From contig NC_060886.1 of NCBI RefSeq assembly GCF_014805685.1, positions 29,671,362 through 29,735,361 of the forward strand: 64,000 nucleotides of DNA, written 5' to 3'. The position numbers and the translations under genes were made by a program. The number at the start of each line of letters is the position of its first letter. The stretch's first letter is position 1. Below the pieces are notes generated by a model. That model did no database searches. It saw only the letters and a list, made by a program, of their open reading frames with translations, and was not told where the DNA came from. This document shows, piece after piece, positions 12,916 to 23,957 of this stretch. Source of the stretch: Silurus meridionalis (Eukaryota; Chordata; Actinopteri; Siluriformes; Siluridae).

Positions 12916-13344
12916 AAAAAAAAATATTATATTAAAAATAAATAAATACATAAAAATATTATATATTTTTTAAATGCAGCTGTGCAATGTCGTTAAATGA
13001 AAAAAAAAAATAATAATAATTCTAATAAAAAGATTTTTGAAAAATAGCGAATTATTTAAATCGTAATAAAATGTAAACGATTCATTAATACAATCTGACA
13101 TTGATAACTTGGAATTACCAATTTGTTAATATTAGTTTAATTAAAATTTTTTTTTTTTTCGTCATTTTTATATTATTTTATATTTTTTATTCTACTTATC
13201 TTTTTTTTTTTTTTTTTTTTTATATACAATTTTTTAGTTATGGCCCAGATATAATTAGATTCCAATAGGGAATCAAAATCGCATTTACAGTATGAACTAA
13301 AACAAAAAATGTTTGTTTAAAAAGCTGTGTCTGTGATTTGAGTG

Positions 13345-13468
13345 TCATCTAACCCAAATGTTGAAGCATGTTATGAAGCTTATAAGGTAAAGACACATTC
13401 CTGTGAACAGGATCCACCGTGTGATTCTCCATTTTCGAAGGCTGAACCACTGAGTGATGTAAATCTCT
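13345..13468 (-). CDS. Ig receptor coding exon 4 (transmembrane segment and stop)
   Basis: The acceptor is TTTTCAG, and the frame runs EIYITQWFSLRKW then a hydrophobic helix (WILFTGMCLYLISFITCF) and stops at TGA 13347-13345. The tail after the helix is only a few residues. A longer cytoplasmic form would need an alternative 3' exon, which I do not see before the AT-rich tract at 12.9-13.3 kb. Confidence 0.72.
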
Positions 13469-15312
13469 CTGAAAAGACAAACATGAGAACAGTGTGTTAA
13501 ACTGATCCAGGCTTTCAACAGCAATTCCACATGACAGTACGAGGTGTGTGACGTATACCCTGGCCTGGTTTCCTGCAGTCTTTGCGTCAGATCTGTGGTT
13601 TTCAGTGTTGTGTGTGATGTTGATGTTTTGATGGTCGTCCTGAAGGTTGTTAAAGCGCTCGTCGTCAGTGCTTCAGTAGTCGCCTCTTTGACATTTTGTG
13701 GTTGCTCAGTCACGGAGCAATGCTGCGCTTCTTCTGTGAAAGAAAAAAAAAAACAGTTCCGTTTAAGGATGGAAAGTTTCAGCGGTGTAGCAGTGCTTGA
13801 CCAATACTGAGACAAACAAAATTACCTGTGCAGGAACAAAAAAAACATATCAGACGTGTTTAAATAGTGAAAAGTTGCATGCTGAAACCAGTAAGAAGTC
13901 ATGTGGTTGATGTTTTATGTGGTTAAAAGGTGCAAGGTGGTGATTTTGGTATTTCTAATTGTTGCTTAATAGTCATTAGGTAATAATTGTATTCTGACTG
14001 ACATGGGTTTCCTTTAAAGTGGTAGCTCTGAGAGTTGCTAGCATGTTTCAGGTGGTCTAAGATAAGAAGCACATCCACAACTTCAGAAATACACTACAAA
14101 GACCAAAGACGTGTGGACACCTGACACTTCCAGCCATATGTCATTGTTCCCTAAACACAAAGTAAAAGGCACATAATTGTGTAGGATGTCATTAAATGTG
14201 TTAGCATAAAATGTCCATTCACTTGAACTAGCATAATCCCCCTGTGCACAAAAGCAGCTCTATTATGTTTTACATGGGTTGGAATGGACGATCTCCTGCT
14301 CTGACCTTCAACCCTATTGGGATGAATGTGCACCATGACTGCACCTCAGGCCTCTTCATCTCACACATGATTACTTGACTACCTGTAAAACCCTTGTGGC
14401 TCAATCTCCCCCGAAACACTCCAAATTCCTGTTAACAGCAAATGGGAATTACATGTGGAATAGGATGCAATAAAAATACTAGTGTGCACACATTAGCGAA
14501 ATATTAGCGTAGCAACAGCTTTATGAAGCGTAGCACTTTAGGAATAAGTCGTACTGTTCGCCCATTCCGGACTGTGTGATCTCGATGCTGTTGTGGTCTT
14601 TAGAGCTTGAATAGTCGTGTCTATGACATTTTGTGGTGGCTCAGTCACGGAGCAATGCTAGGCTTCGACTAGGAAATAAAAATAGCTTTGTTTTAAAATG
14701 GAAACTTTCGACACAAACCGCACACTGCAAAAGAACTGGGACAGATCCTGCTTTTGGCTTGGATGTTAGTAATTGTTGAAATTTTCATAGAATTGTAGGT
14801 TTTAAATAATAAACTGTGACCTGGTAAAAGCATTAAGACGCTACGTGGTTGATGTTTTGTGATGGTGGTGGTCACAGTGGATATTTTTTGTGATTGTTGT
14901 TAGGTGATTTTGTGTGTTTAGTGTCTGGGGAACAGTGTGGAAAGACCTAGATAAAGGTTTTTGAGAGACACCCTCAGCAATTAGTTGGAGACTTCTTTTT
15001 TTTCTGATCCAGTTCATCCCAGAGCAGTTCAGTAGGATTTAGGTGCGGTGACTGGGCAGACTGTTCCATGATGATATCACTCCAGACGACTGTCTGCTCT
15101 ATAAATAACAGAGCATGGACGTACGTGTCGGCTCATCTTGTATGGTGAAGTCGGATATAAGAAGCCAGACGGCAGTGCACGGTGTTATATGAAATGGTTG
15201 CCATGTTGGTTCATCATCACCTTCCCAAGTTAGAATGTTTTACAAATAGAAACAGAAATGTGTAAAGTGGAATGTGACATAAAAAAGGACCAGACAAGGC
15301 TTTTTTTTACAG

Positions 15313-15390
<78 letters not shown>

Positions 15391-16009
15391 GATGGTCCCT
15401 GAGTTACAATGTAATACATACATATAATGGCATGTCGTTTAGGAAATTATCCTTGAAAAAAAGGTTCACATTTTTGAACAATTTTTCATCAAATTCTTTT
15501 ATTTATTTTTCTGGTTTGATCCGATCTCGATCCCCCGCCCCATTCTACTCAAACAGACAGAAGTCAGCTCACCTGCCGATATGATCAGCTGCATGTCTTT
15601 TCTTACGTGAGCGCTCACTCGTTCGATCGCACACCAGTACCATCCGCTATCCTCCGTCTGAGCGTTCTTCATCTGGATGGTGAAAAGGCCGTATCTTTTA
15701 TCGTCTTTGATCTGCAGATGTTCGTAGGCTCCCTGAGATTGACTCGTCTTTATGAGGACCGTGCAGTAATTAAAATAGTAGCCTTTGCACCAGTACTTGA
15801 CGCTGTCCCTGTAAAACGAATGATAGCGGCACTCGACGTAAAGCGTCCTGCCTGCGCATTGCTTCACTTCGCTGGGCCCGGAGAGATGCTGACCTGCAAC
15901 TAAACACAAACCGCACGTCTCGTTAGATAACCTGCTTCGTATTGACACGGTGTCTGTGTATAGCACATGACTTACCGTTTTCTAGCAAGAGCAGAAGAAC
16001 TACTATCAT
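13345..16009 (-). CDS. CD300/CMRF35/pIgR-like single-Ig-domain membrane receptor, four coding exons
   Basis: Exons on the minus strand are 16009-15976, 15899-15573, 13733-13559 and 13468-13345. All junctions have GT/AG borders and the phases (1,1,2) fit, giving 219 residues. Residues 1-12 are a hydrophobic signal peptide (MIVVLLLLLEN). Residues about 22-119 form an Ig V domain with the canonical cysteines C35 and C101, the latter in EDSGWYWCAIE. The KYWCKG motif (C49) and C57 give the second disulfide typical of CD300 and polymeric Ig receptor domains. Residues about 121-180 are a Thr/Ser-rich stalk likely to carry O-glycans. Residues about 197-217 are a transmembrane helix ending in WVR, with almost no cytoplasmic tail and so no ITIM. 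No charged residue sits inside the helix, so adaptor pairing is not obvious. Family knowledge: these receptors bind lipids or immunoglobulins on leukocytes and mucosa. The ligand here is unknown. The fish family is expanded, so orthology to a named gene is not claimed. Confidence 0.83.
13559..13733 (-). CDS. Ig receptor coding exon 3 (Thr-rich stalk)
   Basis: The acceptor TTTCACAG follows a polypyrimidine tract and the donor is GTATAC. The 175 nt encode a stalk with many Thr and Ser residues (for example TTEALTTSALTTF) and one Cys near its start that could pair stalks or remain free. The reading frame is set by phase 1 from the Ig exon. Confidence 0.75.
14100..14475 (+). mobile_element. Tc1/mariner-like copy in the Ig receptor intron
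   Basis: Plus copy from GTGTGGACACCTGACACTTC through CCCCCTGTGCACAAAAGC to GGAATAGGATGC. It sits antisense to the receptor, directly beside the pseudo-exon. Confidence 0.68.
14570..14910 (-). pseudogene. Decayed duplicate of the Ig receptor stalk exon and its flank
   Basis: Bases 14625-14660 match 13690-13725 (inside stalk exon 3) with one mismatch over about 36 bases. Similarity continues through the acceptor side to about 14725 and resumes at 14800-14875, which resembles 13865-13935. In the copy, the phase used by the real exon meets a TAG within the first few codons, and part of the Thr-rich stretch is missing. It lies inside the intron between the V-domain exon and the functional stalk exon, so it is a non-functional leftover of a local tandem duplication about 0.93 kb apart. 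Confidence 0.7.
15315..15387. repeat. TA dinucleotide array
   Basis: About 73 bases of uninterrupted TA in the Ig receptor intron, 190 bases from the V-domain exon donor. Confidence 0.95.
15573..15899 (-). CDS. Ig receptor coding exon 2 (V-set Ig domain)
   Basis: This 327-nt phase 1-1 exon encodes the whole V domain, the classic one-domain-one-exon layout of Ig superfamily genes. The acceptor is TTTAG just before TTGCAGG, and the donor is GTGAGC. The motif order is VECRYH, VKYWCKG, YFNYC, RYGLFTIQM, then DSGWYWCAIE. This order matches CD300/pIgR domains better than TCR, NITR or CD8-like V domains. Confidence 0.85.
15976..16009 (-). CDS. Ig receptor coding exon 1 (signal peptide)
   Basis: ATG lies at 16009-16007 (minus), followed by nine mostly aliphatic codons, and the exon ends in phase 1 before a GTAAGT donor. 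The ATG was chosen because it directly precedes the leucine run and splices in frame to the V-domain exon. The 34-nt coding part is too short to be found as an open frame on its own. Confidence 0.78.
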
Positions 16010-16307
16010 TTTTTGAGATCTCTTGTTTAAGTAGAGCAAAGCGGACTGGAAAATAAAAGCTCAGCGATCCTTCCTGTTCTTAATGCAAGGTTTTGAAGCA
16101 AAGCCAATCTCACACAGGAAACAGACGTGTGTGCAAAACACCTATAATCATGAAAGATCGGAAGTGACACGATGTGCTTTATCTTTACATTAACTCGAAA
16201 GTGTGAAATGGACTTTCTCAACAGATGCACAGTGTGAATTGTGTGTGTGTGTGTTACACAATGGTAAATATAGAATATATATAAAAAAAAAAACTTAATG
16301 AGATCCA

Positions 16308-16700
16308 CACTATATGGACAAAAACAAAATGTTGGGACACCTGATCTTACCACCTCTATGGTTCTTCCCCAAATTGTTCCCATAAATCCAATTTCATGAA
16401 GATATTCTTCACATGGGTTTGGAGTAGAAAATCCCCTGCTATAGAGCTCCAAACCTTTAAAACACCTTTGGGATGCACCCCAGACCTCCTCACTTTAATT
16501 ACATCACCTTGCGTAAGAACCCTGCGGCCGAATGAGCACAAATCTCCACAGAATCTAGTGGAACGTCCTTCCAGGAGAGTGGAGGTCATCATCACAGTAC
16601 AAAAGGACTCCAAAAGTCCATTTAAATGTTGTGATTTTCGTATTTTGCTATACAACCCGCACAATATGGTGCTTCCACCACCGTGTTTCACCACTCATGG
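16308..16700 (+). mobile_element. Tc1/mariner-like copy with left terminal repeat
   Basis: Begins CACTATATGGACAAAA, the left terminal repeat. It runs through CTATAGAGCTCCAAACC, CACCTTTGGGATGCACC and CAGAATCTAGTGGAACG. A second small scrap lies at 16975-17050. Confidence 0.72.
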
Positions 16701-16741
16701 TTTTCTTTGAGTTAATTACTATTCTTTTTTGGTAGATAGAT

Positions 16742-16744
<3 letters not shown>

Positions 16745-16790
<46 letters not shown>
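16745..16790. repeat. TA dinucleotide array
   Basis: About 46 bases of TA, preceded by TAGATAGATAGA and followed at once by the SINE tail. Confidence 0.93.
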
Positions 16791-16794
<4 letters not shown>

Positions 16795-16965
16795 CATTTA
16801 CTGCATTTGGCAGACACCATTATCCAGAGCAACTTATATTTATCTTATTCATACAACTGAGTGTTATGGGATTAAGGGCATTTCTCAGGGGCCCAGGAGT
16901 GGCAGCTTAGTGTGGCTGGGATTTGAACTCATGACCTTTTACGCCAAAATCCAACCACTATTTCA
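16791..16965 (-). repeat. tRNA-derived SINE copy
   Basis: A reverse copy starting directly after a TA array: TTTACATTTACTGCATTTGG, ATTATCCAGAGCAACTTA, GGGATTTGAACTCATGACC. The extra TTATCTTATTCATACAAC stretch marks a longer subfamily than the 7.8-kb copy. Confidence 0.72.
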
Positions 16966-17629
16966 TGTGGCAGCACAAATCTCCACAAGCATGAACCAAA
17001 ATCTAGTAGAACAACTTCCCAGAAGAAAAGATTTTATCCGAAAGGCAAATGTGAAATGGCGACGTGTCCACAAGCTTTTCCGTCTAGTGTCTATGAGAGT
17101 AAGAGTCATGAACATGCCTGCTACAATGGTTTATTCCTCAGCTGATAATGATGCAATAAATGTCAAATGTAATTAAATGTAAAATTGAATGAAGGCTTCA
17201 GATATTATAGATTTTTTTTTTTTTAAAGTGTCTGTTTACACTGATTTCAAAGGACTAGTTTCGGTATTACTAGACAGACGGAATGATTAATACATGATTA
17301 TTATTAAGTGTCTTTGGAAAGCTTGTGAATGACATCTAGTGGGCATGTTGTGGCAGCTCACGGCCTCAAACCCCCTGATTTCCTCACAATTTCCAGGTGA
17401 GTCAGCAATCAGGAAATGAAAGATTAACAGTAAGACATTACTGTCACTCTGCCTCGGGCTGTGGATTGTGTTATGCTGGACTTGTCTATGTGTAATGTTA
17501 TTTCAGAAACAGGAAGCTTGATTTTTCCTTCTTTTTTTGTTCGGAATATTCAATACAAGGAATTTCATGTCGAAATGATGGACCGTGAGCTGATGCTTTT
17601 TGTGAAAGAAAAGGATTATTATTAATAAT

Positions 17630-17762
17630 TTAGATTACATGTATGGCAGATGCCCTTAACCAGACTGACTTGCATAATCTCATTCATACAGCTGAGCAGT
17701 TGAGGGTTAAGGGCCTTGCTCAAGGGCCCAGCATTGGCAGGATTTGAACTCTGCACCTCCTT
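17630..17762 (-). repeat. tRNA-derived SINE, truncated
   Basis: Reverse copy with the body GGTTAAGGGCCTTGCTCAAG and the B-box part GGATTTGAACTCTGCACC; the A-box end is lost. Confidence 0.68.
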
Positions 17763-17954
17763 GTCCTCTTTTATATTCACACCTGTACATCAGGGCTCAC
17801 CTCATCATCAGATACTAATACGGAAATCCGAAGTCATGATATTGATATATTTTTTGTGTGACCCCCAAAACGTTTTTAAAGCTTGTTGAAACCGTTGAAT
17901 TCAATGTCCACTAGAGGGCAGTATACACATTATTACTTCAATAGCATTTGATAG

Positions 17955-18290
17955 ACATGCAAAAGTATTGGGCCTCCTGACTCTTTCAGTTATATTATGT
18001 GGTTCTTCCTCCAAAACTGGTACCACAAATCTAAAGGCACATAATTGTATAGAATGTATTTGGATGTAAGCATTTAATTTTCCCTTATTTTAAACCAGCA
18101 TGACAATGTCCTTGTTCACAAAACCAGCTCCGAGAAGATATGCTTTAGATTCGTTCAAGTGGAAGATCTCCTCCTTTAGAGCTATCAAACTTTCGGATGA
18201 AATTTTCATACTTCCACCTACATCAGTCTCTGAATATACTAAGACAATTTTAATATGTCCAGAAAGCGTTTAAATAGTGTAATATATAGA
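17955..18290 (+). mobile_element. Tc1/mariner-like copy, diverged
   Basis: Plus copy starting at ATGCAAAAGTATTGGGCC, with GGCACATAATTGTATAGAATG and AGTGGAAGATCTCCTCC. It ends a few hundred bases before the sh3bp4 promoter. Confidence 0.65.
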
Positions 18291-18599
18291 GGGAATTTAT
18301 GAACAATGCATTGGATGTTTCCATTTTTATGACACGTTGTATTTTATAGAATGATTATAATAATAAAAACTAATTGTAATAGATCATATTAATTATGACA
18401 ATCATAAGTGTTAATATTAACGATACACATTTTATTTAGCTATTATAATTAAATTATCATTTTTATTATTAACAACAATACCATTTATTAATACTACAAA
18501 TAATAATCATCATTATTGTTGTTATTTTATTTAATTTCAACTGGTTTTTCGTTTTAATTGAAAAGAAATCACAAAAAATGAAAGATAATTGCTGTTTTT

Positions 18600-18798
18600 C
18601 TTTGCTGTAACACTGTGGGGCCAGGATCCAGGAGTGGGCGGGACATAGACCGGTGCAACTGTCAATCACTCGTTCTCCAGCCAATCACGTCGCTGCATGG
18701 GTGAACATGAGGAGCAGCAGCGAGCGGGGGAGATGTTCGAGATGTTCATGGTGGTGTCTCAGCTCAGCGGTGCTTCTCTCTGTGATTCTTAATCGCAA
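18600..18798 (+). promoter_or_regulatory. sh3bp4: Probable sh3bp4 promoter and non-coding first exon
   Basis: A GC box (AGTGGGCGGGACA, 18633-18645) is followed by an inverted-CCAAT-type site (CCAATCACG, 18681-18689). A GC-richer stretch then ends in a strong splice donor, CAA|GTGAGT, with the exon edge at 18798. No long open frame exists in it. The next good acceptor on this strand before the sh3bp4 start is 25519-25523, so I infer a 5' UTR exon joined to the ATG exon over a 6.7-kb intron. The transcription start cannot be placed exactly and no TATA box is seen. It could also be an unrelated promoter. Confidence 0.45.
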
Positions 18799-18864
18799 GT
18801 GAGTGAACTTTCTCACTTTTATTCTTCTTTCACTTTTTGCTTGCTCTTAAGGGCTTTTTCTTTT

Positions 18865-18892
18865 CCTTTCTTTCTTTCTTTCTTTCTTTCTT
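18865..18892. repeat. TTTC tetranucleotide array
   Basis: About seven TTTC units, 66 bases after the inferred sh3bp4 first-exon donor. Confidence 0.9.
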
Positions 18893-19354
18893 GTTTGAAC
18901 GGGTGTGTGTTGGTGTTCTGGAGAGCTGGAGATGTGCCCAAGTCTAAACTCTCTTCATTCCAGGTAATAGGTGCAGCCAGTGATGGAAATGTGACTTGTA
19001 TTGACTTGTTTCTGATGATTAGACTGCATTTTTAAAGGAAATACAGTGTGGATTTAATGCTTTTATTTATTATTTGATGGATTTTGTTTGGAAAAAAAAA
19101 TCTGACCTCAAACAAACATGCAAACATTTTATTATTTTGTCAAATATTTTGTTTTATTAAGAGAATTTTATTAGATGAGTGTGATTCCTATTATTAATTA
19201 GGTCTTACACAGCAATTAATAACAGTTTTCTAATATAAAATTGTAACCCTTAATATCAAATGTGGATAAAAAGTTTATAAAAACACAAAAAGCACATTTG
19301 ATTGATTGCTGATCATTTAAAAAATAATAATAATTAAAAAATTAATAAATAAAT

Positions 19355-19505
19355 ATATATTTAAGATCTTCCACACCCACCCATGTAAAGTATATCTTCA
19401 TGGATCTGATCTGGCTTTGTGCATCATCATGCTGGAACAGCTTCAGTTTTCGTAGTTCAAGTAAAGAGACCATTTCCAATTTTCCGCATCCAAAGACGAA
19501 TTATT
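19355..19505 (-). mobile_element. Tc1/mariner-like fragment
   Basis: Reverse copy: GATCTTCCACACCCACCC, CATCATGCTGGAACAGCTTC. Confidence 0.58.
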
Positions 19506-20607
19506 TTTATAGTAAAAATAGCACATATTTGTCATTGTCATTGTTACTGTTGTTGGTTTGTTGTCGTCGTACCTCATGACATTCCATACAATTTGTACTT
19601 CCATTTGATCAATATATCTTTTCTTAATTTACATTTTATACACACTTTTATCTAATACGAAATTTTCCGATCAGCCGATCAGCTTTACGTTCGACTGCAG
19701 GTCGTATTCCGTATCTACGTTTGTGACAAATCTGGAAATCGGGCTGGAAAAGCTGTGTGTCCCAATACTTCTTTGACCGCACGGCGCAGGCGCAAATATT
19801 AACAGGCATTAGCGTTGGCTAGGATCGAAACCACAAAATCAAGAGAAACCAAAGTTCTGATCGTTATATGCGATTTCTGCGTATGAAATGTTGAATGTGT
19901 ACATTTTTTAAAAATGTATATTTCAATGTAAATCTCAGCGATCTGTTTTTTTTCCTCGACAAACGTCTCTGCATTTGTGATCTTTGCGTATTCATACAAT
20001 AGACACGAACAACGAGTGAATCTGAAATCCAGACACTCTGATTGTGTTTTGTTCTGTAAAGCATCAGTATATAGGTTTTACTTTTCTACATTTTTCCTCA
20101 GAGTTTGTTCTTCTTTTTGTTTCCCTGGAGAGGTGGAAATCTTTTCAGCCAGGTCAAAGCGATTTACCCGCTTTATAACTACGCAACGGCACCACGGGAC
20201 CGTTTTTCAGGAACTCCTCGCCGAGGCATTTCCTTTGTGCTTTCCTGCCACTTAGCTTTTCATTGCGACCGCAGGGGATCCGCCGGTTGTTTATTACTTT
20301 CTTGTGTCTCTGTAGCAAATGGTGCTGGATTTGGAAATTTAGGTCTCCTGGTGCATGAATGCAGGTGTAAGTCTGACGTCCCGTTCCGTGTACCAAGAAA
20401 GAACATTTGTCCATTAGAATGTTGCTCTTTGAAAGAAAACCAAGAAACGACCATTCGATGGATTGAATCCTGGTGGTCGTCGTCCTGCTGCTGGAGCTGG
20501 AGAACATCAGGCATTTTATCACTATACAGACATCTTTTTCAAAACCTTAATGTTGAATGAGCTTTCTGAACACATGTTTGAATATAAATTAGGAATGAAG
20601 ATGTAAG

Positions 20608-21205
20608 ACTATATGGACCAAAGTCCTGGGACACCTGATTCTACATGCTTTTGGAACATCTTCTCTTGTTTGCTAAATCAGGACTAAATATTGAAACTCA
20701 TGCAGACCAAAAAAAAAAAAAAAGTTTAAAGACATTTTGAAGCGTATTAATGAAAGCGTTCTCCTGAGAGCAACAGGATTTCCTTTTTATTTTCTAAATT
20801 TGGGCAACGTTAGGAAATGTTTTCTGCAGAGACGTCAAAAACAGGATGTCTTGAGACGGTGTAGCATGAAAACGAAATTTTTCCCATCACCTAAACTAGG
20901 AGACACAGACCTGTTTGGGAATGACGATGCTCCCAAGACAAATCCGGCTCCATGAAGATATGCTTTAAACTTTTTGGAGTAGAAGATCTCCTGCTATAGC
21001 GCTCCAACCCTATTGGAACACCTTTGGGATTAACTGGAACATCACCTCAGGACTCCTCAGCTCATCTACTGTACATCAGTCCAAATCTCTACAAACACAC
21101 ACTTTCAAATCTAAAGAAACTTCATCAGAGCGGAGGTACCTATAACAGAAATGGGATGTTTAGAAAGCCCATAAGGCCATGGGTCTACAAATGCTTGTCC
21201 ATATA
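20608..21205 (+). mobile_element. Tc1/mariner-like copy with both ends
   Basis: The left end CTATATGGACCAAAGTCCTG and right end TTGTCCATATAGTGTG are inverted repeats of each other. Inside are CTATAGCGCTCCAACCC and CACCTTTGGGATTAACTGG. A less similar central part (20700-20860) may be an insertion or a divergent internal piece. Confidence 0.72.
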
Positions 21206-21779
21206 GTGTGTGGGTGTGTTATTGGATTTCCCTCCACAATGCTATACTGTAGTACACTTTTTCATTCTAGTGCTATATGCTATTGCCTTATATTCGCGTA
21301 TGACTGAAATACAGAAATCCCCTCACAGCACACAGTTTCATTTCAGCGAACACACATTTGTGCGTCTCCCCCCCGTCCGAGTTCAAGAGGCGTACTCTGT
21401 GTCTAGAAAACTTGCCTATACAGTTACAGAGAGTGTGTGGAAATAATAAAAGCGTGTTTGTGCGAGTCCTTCGCTCCGCTACACTCGGGCGTTTGTCTAA
21501 AGACCCGTTGTCGAAATGCTTTTCCTCAGCAAGGCCGTACCCATGGAAACGCGAGCTTCTGGAGACCCTGCTGAATCCGAGATCAGGCTCGAGAGGACGC
21601 TACGTTGGGTCACAGTCGTTTTATAGCTGGTACTTTGTAATCAAGATGGGGGAAAGTTTCGTGAAGATTTCGTAAAAATTAGAAGCTTTTGGTTTTTCGT
21701 TGAACCTCTGACGATAATATATTGGTTTTTTTAGCTTGTTACACTGTTCTACAATGTTGCAGAGTTGATGTTTGTGCTG

Positions 21780-22120
21780 CATTCTTAGTTCAAGACCTGC
21801 CTTTAAAAGTCTTAAAAGTCGCTGTTCTTTGTCCTAAATAAATTGAAACAGGTCTTTATTTCAGTATCTCCATGTAACACTCATTGAAATGCTCCCGCGG
21901 GACTTTACAATGGTTTCGTTTGTTAGTTTCTGTGGTGCCGTAGTTCTTTCTGTCGCCAGTCCAAATATAAAACTCAGTTAATCAACTCAATTCAAACTTA
22001 GACCATCATGCAACAGCCAATCAGCTTTCTGTTATTGGTGCGAATTTATCTATTTGTATTTGATGTCATTCTTAATGGTCTTAAAAAGGTTTTTAAAAGT
22101 CTTGAATATGGTTTTTTAAA
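21780..22120. mobile_element. Partial hAT-like copy in sh3bp4 intron 1
   Basis: Shares TTTGTTAGTTTCTGTGGTG, ATGCAACAGCCAATCAGC and TCTTAAAAAGG words in the same order as the 29.2-kb element. Both termini are lost. Confidence 0.6.
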
Positions 22121-22539
22121 TCTCTCATTGGTGTGAATTGAGATTGAGGTGTGCGATATTTTGCACAATTCTAAAATGTGATTATACATGACGATTTGAC
22201 ACAATCGATAAGATGATTTTGCATAGCGTTAAAACAACAATTGCGATATTATATATAACGCAAACCCCTAATGTAGAGTTTTTTACCGTTGGTTCCGTAT
22301 ACCACTTATTTGTAGCTAGCTTTCTATCCCGAGCTGTAATATAGTGTAAAGACTAAGACTAGTCATTGTCCTCGTTTTCGGATCCATGGTTGTACTATAT
22401 TTTATCAAATCCGTGCATTTTGTGTATCCAAACTGGTAGTGACAAACGTGTTAGCATGCTAGTCAGAAAGTCACCAGAAAACGCACCACTTTTGTTGGTA
22501 AGCATTTATACCATGATCTCTTTCTGATACAAACTTCAC

Positions 22540-22800
22540 TATAGAGACAAATGTCCTGGGATTTTTTCAGCCATATGAAGTTCTCCAAAAGTCTTACAGT
22601 TCTATAGGATGCCTTTGGATGTAATGTCATAAAATGCGGCATTAGTACCTGGCTTTGCTAACACCCTTCAGGCTGAATGAATCTTCACACTCCAGAATCT
22701 AGTTGAACATCTTCCCTAGGGTTATTAGAAAAGCAAATAGGGACTAAATGTGGAATGCAATGTTCCAAAAGCACATTCCGATCTTATATGTTCAAAAAGC
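22540..22800 (+). mobile_element. Tc1/mariner-like fragment
   Basis: Plus copy: CTATAGAGACAAATGTCCTG at the left, TCTAGTTGAACATCTTCCC, then TGTGGAATGCAATGTTCC. Confidence 0.62.
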
Positions 22801-23189
22801 CACTATATTTAGCTTCCCCTGATTCACTGGCTTCCTCTCAAATTGGAGAACAACTGAATGCTAAATTGGTTAGCAAGAAAAAGTCCCAAATCTCTGTCAA
22901 ATCTTTGTGTCATACTTTAATATCAGACTTTGTTTGCCTTGTTTTCATTAAAATGATCTCGCCCTCTTCTGATTGGCTGTCGCTCCTGTCACTCACTGTA
23001 CAACCAGACTTATTTCAGTGATACGGGCATAATGATGTTGTTTAAGCAGTTGTATCACGGACCATGCGTACAACTTTTCCCACAACAAAACCTAATTGCT
23101 AATGCAGAAGTGCCTGAAATGTCAGGATGACTCACAAAAGGTCAGGAACTTCTCTCTGGATGCATTCATCACAAACACCTGACTGTCAC

Positions 23190-23460
23190 ACCCATGTGTG
23201 GTTCTTCCACAGTTGCTTCGAATGCCTTTTGTATGGTGTAGCACAATTACAATTCATCTACTTTGGAGCTAAAAGGTTTAAACCTGTTCCAGCATGGGCC
23301 AGGGTTGACGTGAAAGAACTCAAGTGGCCGTGAATTTAACCCTTTCAGAAAACCTTTTGGGATGAACTGAAGCACGGAGTGCAGTTTTTCGTCTCCAATG
23401 CCCTTTTTAGAAAATGGCCCAATGGCCACAAATTCAAAATTCCATGTATCCAAAATGAGT
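23190..23460 (+). mobile_element. Tc1/mariner-like fragment
   Basis: Plus copy: CCATGTGTGGTTCTTCCAC, CCTGTTCCAGCATGGGCC, ACTCAAGTGGCCGTG, TTTTGGGATGAACTGAAGC. Confidence 0.62.
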
Positions 23461-23957
23461 AGAATGCCTTAAATGCATATGAAGTAGCTACTGATGCGAT
23501 ACGATTCACCCGATTATGATGCAGTGCGATCCAGTTTCGATGCTATTCAACGCAATGCTAAATTATAATAATAAATCGTTTCTTTACCTAATTTTGCTCA
23601 GAATCAGAAAGTTATTGGCCAAGTATGCCTGAGCGTACAAGGAATTTGCTTCTGGTTTAGAGCAAACCAGCCGCCACATTTACACATACTGGCTCTGTAC
23701 AGCATTGTTGAACTGAATCAGCCGTAATCTAACGCAAACATAATTACACACAACACAACTAAATGACTAGACACAAAAACATATTGGCCCTGGACAGAAA
23801 CTGAAATAGTGCAGTGATTAATTGAACATTGCACAGGATATGGGAGGTTGTTTGGCATCTTGGTGGGTGGCAGGAACATATTGTTTTGGAGTCTGTATCA
23901 CCTGCCAGAGGGTGTGAGGGTCCCCTTTTGAGTCTCCAAGCTTGTTTCCGGACATGG

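Larger units (their letters stand above)
1..13344. other. Intergenic region left of the Ig receptor gene
   Basis: I see no supportable gene. Besides the repeats listed separately, 420-1200, 2420-3850, 6260-7820, 9430-10690 and 11005-12240 show no recognisable coding or repeat content. Bases 12920-13340 are AT-rich simple sequence with T runs (13200-13220). A block at 1930-2175 resembles the GC-poor end of a small DNA transposon (AGGCCATGTCCACGCTAAT at its left). Confidence 0.6.
13734..15572 (-). other. Intron between Ig and stalk exons of the receptor gene
   Basis: This intron holds the decayed exon copy (14570-14910), a plus-orientation Tc1-like fragment (about 14100-14475) and a long TA array (15315-15387). 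The TA array is followed by a short scrap resembling the end of a DNA transposon (GGTCCCTGAGTTAC). The rest (14910-15300) shows nothing I can name. Confidence 0.6.
16010..18600. other. Spacer between the Ig receptor and the sh3bp4 promoter
   Basis: The first 300 bases are the upstream region of the minus-strand receptor and contain two ETS-like TTCCTGT/AGGAAA sites (about 16068 and 16117). After that come Tc1-like copies (16308-16700, 16975-17050, 17955-18290), a TA array (16745-16790) and SINEs (16791-16965, 17630-17762). Bases 17060-17620 and 18300-18590 show only AT-rich unique sequence. Confidence 0.5.

Noticed and set aside
13544..13810. Open frame on the plus strand opposite the Ig receptor stalk exon
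   Set aside because: It is the antisense of a Thr-rich exon; the splice sites and family match support the minus strand.
15607..15903. Plus-strand open frame over the Ig V domain
   Set aside because: Shadow of the minus-strand V exon; no family resemblance.
20105..20560. 151-residue plus-strand open frame, with a 122-residue frame on the minus strand over the same bases
   Set aside because: Both strands open over a low-stop stretch; no domain, no splice context, no recognisable motif.
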